Source: Patescibacteria group bacterium
GTDB lineage: Bacteria; Patescibacteriota; Minisyncoccia; UBA6257; HR35
Assembly (NCBI GenBank): GCA_025060085.1
Contig: JANXCM010000029.1
Span: forward strand, 1 to 7,223
DNA length: 7,223 nt
Direction of reading: 5' to 3'
Below, in pieces: positions 1 to 5,963 of this stretch. How positions within the stretch are numbered: the stretch's first letter is position 1; every line of letters begins with the position of its first letter. The notes under the pieces are model-generated. The model was not told the origin of the DNA and made no database searches. It saw nothing but the letters and a program-made list of their open reading frames with translations. The translations under genes and the position numbers were made by a program.

Positions 1-20
1 TGGTTATATAAAAAATCAAA

Positions 21-44
21 TAAATATTTAAACATAAATATTTA
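21..44 (-). terminator. A/T-only hairpin downstream of the antiporter gene, possible terminator
   Basis: The 10-bp palindrome TAAATATTTA occurs twice (21-30 and 35-44), separated by four bases, so the copies can pair as a 10-bp stem with a 4-base loop. On the minus strand the stem is followed by a T-rich tail (TTTGATTTTTT). It lies about 90 bases past the antiporter stop and is the only hairpin of note in 1-136. No gene was found in that stretch. With no G or C in the stem, it could be compositional chance. Confidence 0.3.
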
Positions 45-136
45 AAAATTATTTTTTTAAACTCGAAGAAACATATGAAAATTATCTCAAAAATATTTAA
101 CACCAGAAATTAATTATTTAACTAACTTTATAAATT

Positions 137-1507
137 TTAACTTCTCTTTAAAGCTACAGATAAAACAATTGGCGTAACTAAAGTAGTAAATAATATCATT
201 ATTATAATTGTTGAAAACATTAAATCATTTATTACACCTATTTCTTTACCAATTGAAGCGAATATTAAACCTACTTCTCCTCGAGGAATCATTCCTAAGC
301 CAATAATATTTTTATTTAAATTATTGTAGTTTCTAAAAAGAAACAAACTAAATCCTGATAAATATTTACCAACGATTGCGGCAATAGTGATTCCAATGGC
401 TAAATAGATTGCCTGAAGATTAAATAATGTTGAAATATTAACATTTAAGCCTGTATAGATAAAAAATAGAGGAACAAAAAGAAAAGCTAAGGGTTCAATT
501 AAATCCTCGATGTGTCTATCAGAATGATGATTAATTATTTCTTCTAAGTTTTCTTTATTTTTATTATCTAAATTATTTTTAAACTTTTCTAAATCATCAA
601 TAATTTTTGGATTAGAGAATAATCTGAAATGAACTGGATCAAGAATTAAACCAGCGGCAAATGCACCAACAATTGGCGCTAAACCAATTTCTTGAGCTAG
701 ATACGAAAAAACAAAGGCAAAACTAACAGCTAAAGCAAATTTCATTCCTACGCCAGTATGAATAAAAGAAAAAAGTTTACTAATAAAGTTAGCCAATTTA
801 TTACCAACCACTATAGCCAGTAAAATAAAACCTATTGCTTTTAAACTTATATTTAATATTTCAATAAAATTTATAGCATTGGTAACAACAATTGCTTGTA
901 CTACAGCTAATATTATTAACCCTAAAATATCATCAATAACTGCTGCTCCTAAAATTATTTTTGCTTCAGGTGTATTTTGTTTTCCTAAATCTCTAAAAAC
1001 ACGAGCGGTAATTCCCACAGAAGTGGCTGTGAGTGTTGCTCCTAAAAATAGATAAGTATTAAAATTAGCATCTGGAAAAAAATATGGACCAACGACATAT
1101 GTTCCTAATAAAAATGGTAATACAACACCAATAATAGCCACTAAAAAAGACGGCAATCCCACCCTTTTCATTTGTTCAATATTTGACTCTAAACCTATTT
1201 GAAAAAGCAAAATAACTACACCTATTTGAGCCAAGAAATAAATTATCTTATCTGATTTTATACCTTCAAAAAAATTTATTCCTAAAAAAGCTAAGTTGCC
1301 TAATAGAATACCAATTAATATTTCTCCAACTACAGGTGATTGTTTAATTTTTTCCAATAAAGCACCTATTTTTGAAAAAATTATTAATAAAGCAAGCCAA
1401 AGAAAAGTTAAACCAATATTAACAGATTCGCTATTTAAACTAGCAGCGAAGGATAAATTGAATATTAAAAATATTATCAATGATAATAAAAAAACACTAT
1501 TCTTCAT
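137..1507 (-). CDS. CPA2-type cation:proton antiporter (Kef/NapA-like membrane protein)
   Basis: Integral membrane antiporter of 456 residues, expected to exchange Na+ or K+ for H+ across the cytoplasmic membrane. Residues 1-21 form a hydrophobic signal-like segment, followed by a repeated pattern of about twelve membrane helices. Family landmarks are the stretch around ATLTATSVGIT (157-167), the acidic pair in VIDD (D192, D193) within the ion-binding core, and GMIPRGEVGLIFASIG (405-420), which is very typical of CPA2 proteins. A hydrophilic loop at about 300-337 contains HHSDRH. The DD pair is associated with electrogenic exchange in NapA/NhaA-type relatives, but ion preference cannot be read from sequence. 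The ATG at 1507 is chosen because it opens the signal-like segment. It lies 35 bases after the EamA stop, so co-transcription with that gene is likely. No Shine-Dalgarno is visible. The family is confident; the ion is not. Confidence 0.9.
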   Translation of the reverse strand: MKNSVFLLSLIIFLIFNLSFAASLNSESVNIGLTFLWLALLIIFSKIGALLEKIKQSPVVGEILIGILLGNLAFLGINFFEGIKSDKIIYFLAQIGVVILLFQIGLESNIEQMKRVGLPSFLVAIIGVVLPFLLGTYVVGPYFFPDANFNTYLFLGATLTATSVGITARVFRDLGKQNTPEAKIILGAAVIDDILGLIILAVVQAIVVTNAINFIEILNISLKAIGFILLAIVVGNKLANFISKLFSFIHTGVGMKFALAVSFAFVFSYLAQEIGLAPIVGAFAAGLILDPVHFRLFSNPKIIDDLEKFKNNLDNKNKENLEEIINHHSDRHIEDLIEPLAFLFVPLFFIYTGLNVNISTLFNLQAIYLAIGITIAAIVGKYLSGFSLFLFRNYNNLNKNIIGLGMIPRGEVGLIFASIGKEIGVINDLMFSTIIIMILFTTLVTPIVLSVALKRS

Positions 1508-1542
1508 ATTATCTATTTATTAAAATAAATATCAATTTCAAA

Positions 1543-1974
1543 CTACAGAATCATCAAGATAGCACCGATACTAATCAAGATCGCTCCTATTAATTTAAAG
1601 AAAGTTAATTTTTCAGCTAAGAATAAAACTGAAAAAATTAATACAAAGACAATACTTAATCTATCTAAAGCTGCTACACCAGAAGCTGGGCCAATTTTTA
1701 AAGCAAAGAAATAAAATAGCCAAGAAAGTGCTCCAGAAATTCCAGCTAATAAGATAAATAATAATGCTTTATTATCAATTGTTTTTATCAGTTCAAATTT
1801 TCCTAAAAAAAGAGAAGTTAATATTAAAAATGAAGCCATAATAATAGCTCTTATGGTGGTAGCTAAGGTAGAATCGATATTATTCAATCCAATTTTGCCA
1901 AAAATAGCTACCAATGCAGCTGTCAAGGCTGAGAGTAGAGAAAATATTATCCACCCAATTTTAATTTCCCCCAT
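1543..1974 (-). CDS. Half-size EamA/DMT-superfamily membrane protein
   Basis: A 143-residue, highly hydrophobic protein with about five predicted membrane helices (roughly 5-26, 34-57, 69-91, 95-118 and 124-143). The pattern matches a single EamA domain, with basic residues between helices, GPASGVAALDRLS at about 94-106, and a terminal FFKLIGAILISIGAILMIL segment. Most EamA transporters carry two such domains in about 300 residues. This one has a single domain and a natural stop, so it probably acts as a dimer; single-domain members are known. The substrate cannot be assigned. The ATG at 1974 directly abuts an 11-bp tandem repeat and has no Shine-Dalgarno. The antiporter gene follows 35 bases downstream. 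Confidence 0.8.
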   Translation of the reverse strand: MGEIKIGWIIFSLLSALTAALVAIFGKIGLNNIDSTLATTIRAIIMASFLILTSLFLGKFELIKTIDNKALLFILLAGISGALSWLFYFFALKIGPASGVAALDRLSIVFVLIFSVLFLAEKLTFFKLIGAILISIGAILMIL

Positions 1975-1996
1975 CTTAGTATTTTCTTAGTATTTT
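1975..1996. repeat. Perfect 11-bp tandem duplication abutting the EamA start codon
   Basis: CTTAGTATTTT is present twice without interruption (1975-1985 and 1986-1996). On the coding strand this reads AAAATACTAAG twice, directly followed by the ATG at 1974. The unit is about one helical turn long. It occupies the place where a ribosome-binding site would be, and neither copy is a good Shine-Dalgarno match. Confidence 0.7.
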
Positions 1997-2017
1997 TAAT
2001 ATAATTTAAAAAATTAA

Positions 2018-2047
2018 ATGAAATTTTAATATTATTTAATATTTCAT
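2018..2047 (-). terminator. A+T-rich hairpin ending the mraZ-rsmH-ftsL-ftsI operon
   Basis: On the minus strand, ATGAAATATTAA pairs with TTAAAATTTCAT as a 12-bp stem with one A-A mismatch and a 6-base loop. It is followed immediately by TTAATTTTTT. The hairpin begins at the last base of the first of two tandem stop codons (TGATGA) of the 74-residue gene. Position and T-run fit an intrinsic terminator. The stem has only one G-C pair, so it would be weak. Confidence 0.45.
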
Positions 2048-2271
2048 CAATTTTTCGATTCTTCTTGCCGTTTATTATCTTTATTCAAATGTACTTCTTC
2101 ATAATATCTGTAAATATATATTAACCATCCTAGAATAATAAAAATGACAATCCAAAAAAATTGAAGTTTATTAAAATAACCGAAAAAATAGAGTAATAAA
2201 CCGATAAAAATCAAGCTTATAAAAAATATAGCACCCCATTCAGATAGATTTTCAATATTTTTTTTAATCAT
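2047..2271 (-). CDS. Unrecognised small two-helix membrane protein coupled to ftsI
   Basis: A 74-residue protein that I do not recognise. It has a short basic N-terminus, two hydrophobic segments (about 13-31 and 37-54) joined by a GYFNKLQ turn, and a charged, lysine- and glutamate-rich tail (about 56-74). Both termini are predicted on the same side, probably the cytoplasm. The ATG follows the ftsI TAG with no base between (TAGATG), which implies translational coupling and a place in the division operon. The gene ends in tandem stops (TGATGA) that run into a terminator-like hairpin. Its position suggests a division or envelope accessory protein, but nothing in the sequence shows a function. 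Confidence 0.65.
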   Translation of the reverse strand: MIKKNIENLSEWGAIFFISLIFIGLLLYFFGYFNKLQFFWIVIFIILGWLIYIYRYYEEVHLNKDNKRQEESKN

Positions 2272-3933
2272 CTATAAATTATCGGGTTGAATTTTATAGT
2301 AGTCAATAAGAAAATCGATAATTTTTTTTGCAAGAGGAACTGTCGTAACCATTGCTAATCCTTGATTAGGTTTATCTATTCTTATCATAATAACAAATTG
2401 AGGATTTGATAAAGGAAAAATAGTTAAATAAGTATTAATTACTTCTTCAGAATATCCAGGTTCATTTATTTTAGGAATAAAAGCCGATCCAGTTTTTCCA
2501 CCTATTCTATAATTTTCAGTTTTAGCATATTTACCACTTCCATTTAAAGTAACTTTTTCTAAAAGATCAAAAAGAGTATAAAATGAATTGATATTTCCAA
2601 ATTGATCAATTATTTGAGGTTTAATTATTTTTTCTTTTCCGTTGGGATAAATAATTTTTTCTACAAAATTTAAATTATAAAAATTTCCTTTATTAGCAAA
2701 AAATAAAAATGATTGAATTAGGTGAAAAGGAGAAAGACTGATACCATGACCATAACTAGCTGTTAAAAAATTTATATCTCTTAGATCTCGAGGTGATTTT
2801 TCCAAGTTTTTAATATTCCCTTCAATTAGGTTAGGAAAATCAACAAAAGGTTTTTGATGGTATTTTAATTTTTTTAAATAAGACAAAAAACTATAATTAC
2901 CAATTTTTCTTTGAATATTTGCTGCACCAGTATTAAGAGATTGTTCAAAGGCATATTCATAAGTTACCTCTCCCCTTCCTTTTTGATCAAAATTATAAAT
3001 TGTCCAATTATTAACAGTTAAATAACCAGCATCAAAATATTTATTTAAGGGATTGAAAACATTTTTATCTAATCCGATAAAGTAAGTAATTGTTTTTACT
3101 ACTGAACCTGGTTCATAATTTTGTCCTGCTTTACTTAAAAAAATCTCTATATTTTTAACCTTATTAAATTCATTTAAGTCATAACGAGGTTCTTCTGCTA
3201 AAGCAATTATTTTTCCATTATTTTTAGTAATAATCACTAAACCTCCTTTAGCTTCAAATTTTTTAATCCCTTCCGTTAAAATTTTTTCTGCATATTTTTG
3301 AACAAAATAATCAATATTTAGAATTAAATCATTTCCTGGAATTTCTGGTTTAATTTTTTTAATTCCATAATAAACACCATTTTCACCTTTTAAAAATTCA
3401 TCATAATATTTTTCCAAACCATACTCTCCCTTCAAATTATTATTCGAATCTAGTTTAGCAAATCCTAAAATAGTACTTAAAAAATCTTTTTCTGGATAAA
3501 TTCTAAGATATTTATCTTCAAAAAAAACGGAATCTAATTTTAATTTTTTAATTTTTTCTACAATTTCTTCAGAAGTATTTTTAGCAATAATAAAAGATTT
3601 TTGATTATCAAATGAATCTATTAAATCAATATTTAAAAAATTTTTTATTTTTTTGATGTCATTTTCGATATCTTTACTAACTTTTGGGTTAAAATAGATA
3701 TCGTAAACTCTTAAACTATCCGCCACTAAGTATAAATTTTTATCCTTATCTTGAACATAAATTTTACCTCGTGGAGCTAAAATGATTTTATTTTTTTCAA
3801 AATTAGCTATTTTTTTACGATAATCATCGGCTTTAACTATCTGGAGATTAATCAAGTAATAAATAGGTATCAACCAAATAAATAAATGAAAAAAAATCAG
3901 TAATTTAACACTAAAATTATTTTTATTCCTCAT
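2272..3933 (-). CDS. ftsI: Penicillin-binding protein FtsI (class B peptidoglycan D,D-transpeptidase)
   Basis: Septal peptidoglycan transpeptidase of 553 residues that cross-links peptide stems on the outer face of the membrane. A single N-terminal membrane anchor (about 9-31) is followed by the class B dimerisation region, which includes APRGKIY (53-59) and YGLEKYYDEFLKG (171-183). The transpeptidase domain has the three active-site motifs in order: SVVK (277-280, nucleophile S277 and K280), SLN (332-334) and KTGS (480-483). ASYGHGISLSPFHLIQSF (392-409) is also typical. No PASTA domain is present. The start at 3933 overlaps the ftsL-like gene by 11 bases, and the stop abuts the next start. 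A PBP2-type elongation role cannot be excluded, but the mraZ-rsmH-ftsL context favours FtsI. Confidence 0.92.
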   Translation of the reverse strand: MRNKNNFSVKLLIFFHLFIWLIPIYYLINLQIVKADDYRKKIANFEKNKIILAPRGKIYVQDKDKNLYLVADSLRVYDIYFNPKVSKDIENDIKKIKNFLNIDLIDSFDNQKSFIIAKNTSEEIVEKIKKLKLDSVFFEDKYLRIYPEKDFLSTILGFAKLDSNNNLKGEYGLEKYYDEFLKGENGVYYGIKKIKPEIPGNDLILNIDYFVQKYAEKILTEGIKKFEAKGGLVIITKNNGKIIALAEEPRYDLNEFNKVKNIEIFLSKAGQNYEPGSVVKTITYFIGLDKNVFNPLNKYFDAGYLTVNNWTIYNFDQKGRGEVTYEYAFEQSLNTGAANIQRKIGNYSFLSYLKKLKYHQKPFVDFPNLIEGNIKNLEKSPRDLRDINFLTASYGHGISLSPFHLIQSFLFFANKGNFYNLNFVEKIIYPNGKEKIIKPQIIDQFGNINSFYTLFDLLEKVTLNGSGKYAKTENYRIGGKTGSAFIPKINEPGYSEEVINTYLTIFPLSNPQFVIMIRIDKPNQGLAMVTTVPLAKKIIDFLIDYYKIQPDNL

Positions 3934-4264
3934 TTCTTATATTATTAGTTATTAAAGATACTTGTTTGGTTAAAATTGAAAAATCTCTTTTAGCTTTAAC
4001 AAAATAATTATTTTCTTCATCTAAAGATAAAATTTGATTGTAAAGGTAATAAACTCTTTGAAATATCATCCTGTTTTCTTTAGCAACATTTTCAACCTGG
4101 TCCCTCATCTGAGCAATCAGCTCAGTATAATTTTGGGACCAGGCTCTTTCTTTAATTAGCAACATAAACTCAACAACAATTATTATCATCAAAATTAATG
4201 ACCAGTGAAAAGGCGGATTTCTTTTTTTAAATTTTTTGAAATTATTAATTCTTTTATTTGTCAT
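3923..4264 (-). CDS. ftsL: FtsL-like single-pass division protein with coiled coil
   Basis: A 113-residue bitopic protein. It has a strongly basic cytoplasmic N-terminus (about 1-18), one membrane helix (about 20-37), and an extracytoplasmic region (about 45-105) with heptad-like hydrophobic spacing consistent with a coiled coil. FtsL, FtsB and DivIC all share this architecture and diverge strongly in sequence, so the name rests on architecture plus location between rsmH and ftsI, the usual place of ftsL. It would act by joining the FtsQLB-type complex that recruits and activates FtsI. It overlaps rsmH and ftsI by 11 bases each. Codons about 40-57 carry a GC-rich inverted repeat that is unlike the surrounding sequence. 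Confidence 0.7.
   Translation of the reverse strand: MTNKRINNFKKFKKRNPPFHWSLILMIIIVVEFMLLIKERAWSQNYTELIAQMRDQVENVAKENRMIFQRVYYLYNQILSLDEENNYFVKAKRDFSILTKQVSLITNNIRNEE
4094..4145 (-). other. Nested GC-rich inverted repeat inside ftsL (potential RNA structure)
   Basis: CCTGGTCCC (4096-4104) and GGGACCAGG (4135-4143) form a perfect 9-bp inverted repeat. On the minus-strand RNA it extends by a G-U and an A-U pair to 11 bp. Between the arms sits a second hairpin, CTGAGC (4109-4114) with GCTCAG (4120-4125) and a 5-base loop. The result is a two-helix stem with an asymmetric internal loop. The reading frame is intact through it. Nothing comparable in GC content was seen elsewhere in the coding sequence of this window. 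Confidence 0.55.
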
Positions 4265-5135
4265 TTTTTTCTATTACTCTCAATTTTGCTGATCGAGCTG
4301 AAGGATTGTTTTGAATTTCTTCTAATTTTGGTCTTACAACATTTTTAGTGATAATCAAGCCTCTTTTATTTTTTAGTTTTTTAAAAACTTTCTTAATTAC
4401 TTTATCTTCTAAACCATTAAAACTAATAACAGCTATCCTTCCTCCACGAATTAAAATTTCATAAGCTTCTTCTAAACCAATTTCTAAATTTTCTAATTCT
4501 TGATTAATAAAATTTCTTAGAGCCATAAAAACTTGTGTTGCAGGATGAATTTTAGATTTTCTTTTTCCTTTCACTTCTGCCGTTATTTCTGCTAATTCAG
4601 ATGAAGTCTCAATTTTTTTATTCTTTCTTCTTTTTACAATTTCTTCAGCGATCAATTTTGATTTTTTTTCTTCACCATATTTCAAAAAAATATCTGTTAA
4701 TTCTTCTTTAGAGAAATAGTTAATAATATCAAAGGCAGTTAATTTTATTTCATAAGGGTTAATCCTCATATCTAAATATTCATTCTTTTTAAAAGAAAAA
4801 CCTCTATTTGATTTTTGATAGTGCCAATTAGATATTCCTAAGTCAAAAATTACTCCTTTCACATTAGTGAAGTTTTCCTCTTTAGCTATTTTTTTTATTC
4901 TTTTAAAATTTTCGTTTTTTAAGATAATATTTTTTTGAGCCATAATTTGAGGTTTAATAATTTCGACTAAAAAAGGATCCCATTCTAAAGCAAGTATTTT
5001 GCCTTCTGGTTTAATATATTTCAAAATTTCAAAACTATGACCACCTAAACCGAAAGTAGCATCAATGAAATTTTCATTTTTTTGAGGATTTAAATATTTA
5101 ATAACTTCTTGTAAGAGAACAGGTTTGTGAATCAT
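4254..5135 (-). CDS. rsmH: 16S rRNA (cytosine(1402)-N(4))-methyltransferase RsmH
   Basis: SAM-dependent methyltransferase (formerly MraW) that N4-methylates C1402 in the ribosomal P site. It has 293 residues, slightly shorter than the usual 300-320. Visible motifs are HKPVLL (3-8), the SAM-binding loop DATFGLGGHS (25-34), LEWDP (50-54), FDLGIS (97-102) followed by RGFSF (111-115), LDMRI (121-125), HPATQVFMALRNFINQEL (197-214) and NPSARSAKLRV (277-287). Several positions differ from the common forms: SNWHYQ stands where SSPQLD is usual, SFNGLEDK (238-245) stands for SFHSLEDR, and E51 stands where Asp is common after strand 2. The start overlaps the mraZ stop by four bases (ATGA), a classic coupling junction. 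The stop lies 11 bases inside the ftsL-like gene. Confidence 0.95.
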   Translation of the reverse strand: MIHKPVLLQEVIKYLNPQKNENFIDATFGLGGHSFEILKYIKPEGKILALEWDPFLVEIIKPQIMAQKNIILKNENFKRIKKIAKEENFTNVKGVIFDLGISNWHYQKSNRGFSFKKNEYLDMRINPYEIKLTAFDIINYFSKEELTDIFLKYGEEKKSKLIAEEIVKRRKNKKIETSSELAEITAEVKGKRKSKIHPATQVFMALRNFINQELENLEIGLEEAYEILIRGGRIAVISFNGLEDKVIKKVFKKLKNKRGLIITKNVVRPKLEEIQNNPSARSAKLRVIEKNDK

Positions 5136-5563
5136 ATACCCAAATCTGATAATCTTTCAGCGATTTCTTCAGAATTTTCTTCAGATTGCTTTTTGTAATT
5201 TTCCCAATTATTTTCATCCCAAATTTCAATCCTGGTATAAACTCCAACAATTACTGCTTTTTTATTCAAATTAGCATATTTTCTTAATGATTCAGGAATT
5301 AATATTCTACCCTGGTTATCGATTTCAGTTTCAAAAGCTCCTGCGAGCATCAATCTCGAAAATGCTCTAGCATTAGACTGACTCAATGGTAAATTAACTA
5401 TTTTTTTTACCACCCTTTCCCACTCTTCTTTTGTAAAACCAAAAAGACAATTATCTAAACCTCGAGTAATTATTATTCCTTCTAAAAACTTAGATCTAAA
5501 TTTAGAAGGAATTGAAATTCTTCCTTTGTTATCTAATGTGTGATTATATTCCCCTAAAAGCAT
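5132..5563 (-). CDS. mraZ: Transcriptional regulator MraZ
   Basis: DNA-binding regulator of the division and cell-wall cluster, 143 residues, normal for the family. It contains two SpoVT/AbrB-like MraZ half-domains, each with the diagnostic DxxGR motif: DNKGRISIP (11-19) and DNQGRILIP (82-90). Other typical segments are MLLGEYNHTLD at the start, GLDNCLFGF (35-43) and LMLAGAFETEID (71-82). Family members form ring-shaped oligomers and bind repeated TGG-type boxes in front of their own gene. A matching array lies directly upstream here. The ATG at 5563 gives the canonical N-terminus. The last bases overlap the rsmH start. Confidence 0.96.
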   Translation of the reverse strand: MLLGEYNHTLDNKGRISIPSKFRSKFLEGIIITRGLDNCLFGFTKEEWERVVKKIVNLPLSQSNARAFSRLMLAGAFETEIDNQGRILIPESLRKYANLNKKAVIVGVYTRIEIWDENNWENYKKQSEENSEEIAERLSDLGI

Positions 5564-5566
5564 TAT

Positions 5567-5633
5567 TCACTTTTTCCACTAAATTATCCACAATTTACCA
5601 CTATAAATTAATAATATACCATTTTATACCACT
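5567..5633 (-). promoter_or_regulatory. Array of TGG boxes upstream of mraZ, probable MraZ operator
   Basis: On the coding strand, TGG occurs with its T at 5631, 5621, 5600, 5590 and 5578, mostly as AGTGG or ATGGT. A degenerate AGTGA has its T at 5569. The steps are 10, 21, 10, 12 and 9 bases, close to whole helical turns. Known MraZ operators are short G-rich repeats (TGGGN in E. coli, about 10 bp apart), so spacing and position fit autoregulation. The last boxes lie within the leader just before the ATG. A -10-like TATATT (5618-5613) falls inside the array without a convincing -35. Confidence 0.65.
5584..5592 (+). promoter_or_regulatory. Perfect DnaA-box consensus TTATCCACA upstream of mraZ
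   Basis: TTATCCACA matches the high-affinity DnaA-box consensus exactly. It overlaps one of the TGG boxes of the proposed MraZ operator (TGTGG on the other strand), so the two readings compete. A one-mismatch relative, TTATTCACT, starts 21 bases away at 5563. An identical site in the opposite orientation lies at 6075-6083. Confidence 0.4.
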
Positions 5634-5782
5634 AAATGAAAAATCAAAATTTTAAAATTTAATACAATTAAAAATTTTTTATTTATTTATGATATTTTTA
5701 AAACTTAATCCACCAATTATTAACATTAACTTTAAATTAAATTTAAATAAATTAGATATTTGAAATAACTTTCAATAAAAAC
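5634..5782. other. Extremely A+T-rich intergenic stretch, no gene seen
   Basis: Between the mraZ box array and the 5783-5814 hairpin there is almost only A and T. The single GC-bearing patch is TTGGTGGATT on the minus strand near 5709-5718, which carries a TGGTGG that could be an outlying MraZ box. The mraZ promoter may lie at the low-coordinate end of this stretch, but I could not choose a -35/-10 pair with confidence. A 24-codon plus-strand reading frame at 5689 has no support. Confidence 0.4.
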
Positions 5783-5814
5783 AATTAACCCTCGGTGAAT
5801 ACCGAGGGTTAATT
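5783..5814 (-). terminator. Strong intrinsic terminator after the basic peptide gene
   Basis: AATTAACCCTCGGT (5783-5796) and ACCGAGGGTTAATT (5801-5814) form a perfect 14-bp stem with a 4-base loop. On the minus strand the stem is followed by GTTTTTATTG. It lies 33 bases past the stop of the 22-residue peptide gene and before the mraZ regulatory region. It would end a pepA-like/murB/peptide transcript and insulate the mraZ operon. On the plus strand it is followed by GGATTTTTA, so weak activity in that direction is possible. Confidence 0.85.
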
Positions 5815-5847
5815 GGATTTTTACTTTTAAATTATTAAAGATTAACT

Positions 5848-5916
5848 TTATTTTCTTTTTTTAGGAGAACTCTTTTTGGATGCAGACTTTTTTGCTGCAG
5901 GTCTTTTTGTAGCCAT
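5848..5916 (-). CDS. 22-residue lysine-rich basic peptide with KKxxx pentad repeats
   Basis: ATG at 5916 to TAA at 5848 encodes 22 residues: eight Lys, two Arg, five Ser, four Ala, two Pro and no acidic residue. Basic pairs start at K4, K9, K14 and K19, exactly five apart, giving KRPAA-KKSAS-KKSSP-KKRK. Composition and repeat resemble histone H1-like C-terminal tails and the basic tails of bacterial nucleoid proteins, so nucleic-acid binding is a reasonable inference. No family was recognised. Support for a real gene comes from its GC-bearing codons in an A/T-only surround, the periodic repeat, and a strong terminator 33 bases downstream. Upstream, AAAGGCGG lies about 16 bases before the ATG, far for a Shine-Dalgarno. 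It could also be a non-coding RNA with a fortuitous frame. Confidence 0.6.
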   Translation of the reverse strand: MATKRPAAKKSASKKSSPKKRK

Positions 5917-5940
5917 ATTTTAAAAATAATATCCGCCTTT

Positions 5941-5954
5941 ATACTGGCCAGTAT
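5941..5954. promoter_or_regulatory. Perfect 14-bp palindrome upstream of the basic peptide gene
   Basis: ATACTGGCCAGTAT is a perfect dyad with no spacer, 25 bases before the peptide start. This form is typical of a dimeric repressor operator. In RNA it would give only a 5-bp stem with a GGCC loop. On the minus strand it runs into TATAAAGG, so it would overlap a TATAAA -10-like element if one is used there. Confidence 0.45.
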
Positions 5955-5963
5955 TAATTTTTT

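Noticed and set aside
496..609. His/Asp-rich loop (HHSDRH) in the antiporter as a novel metal sensor
   Set aside because: A similar hydrophilic HxHRHxE/D-type loop before the EPLxxxxVPLFF helix occurs in ordinary members of the family, as far as I recall. Not a new feature without alignment.
1027..1068. Antiporter hydrophobic N-terminus as evidence of a fusion or secreted protein
   Set aside because: A signal-like first segment before the antiporter helices is familiar in this CPA2 subfamily, so it is not unusual.
1296..1523. Plus-strand 75-codon open frame
   Set aside because: It lies antisense to the N-terminal part of the antiporter, shows no family motif, and is a by-product of the real minus-strand gene.
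5689..5763. Plus-strand 24-codon frame starting ATGATATTT
   Set aside because: Its composition is just A/T-rich background (mostly I, L, N, K and F), with no ribosome-binding signal or neighbour to support it.
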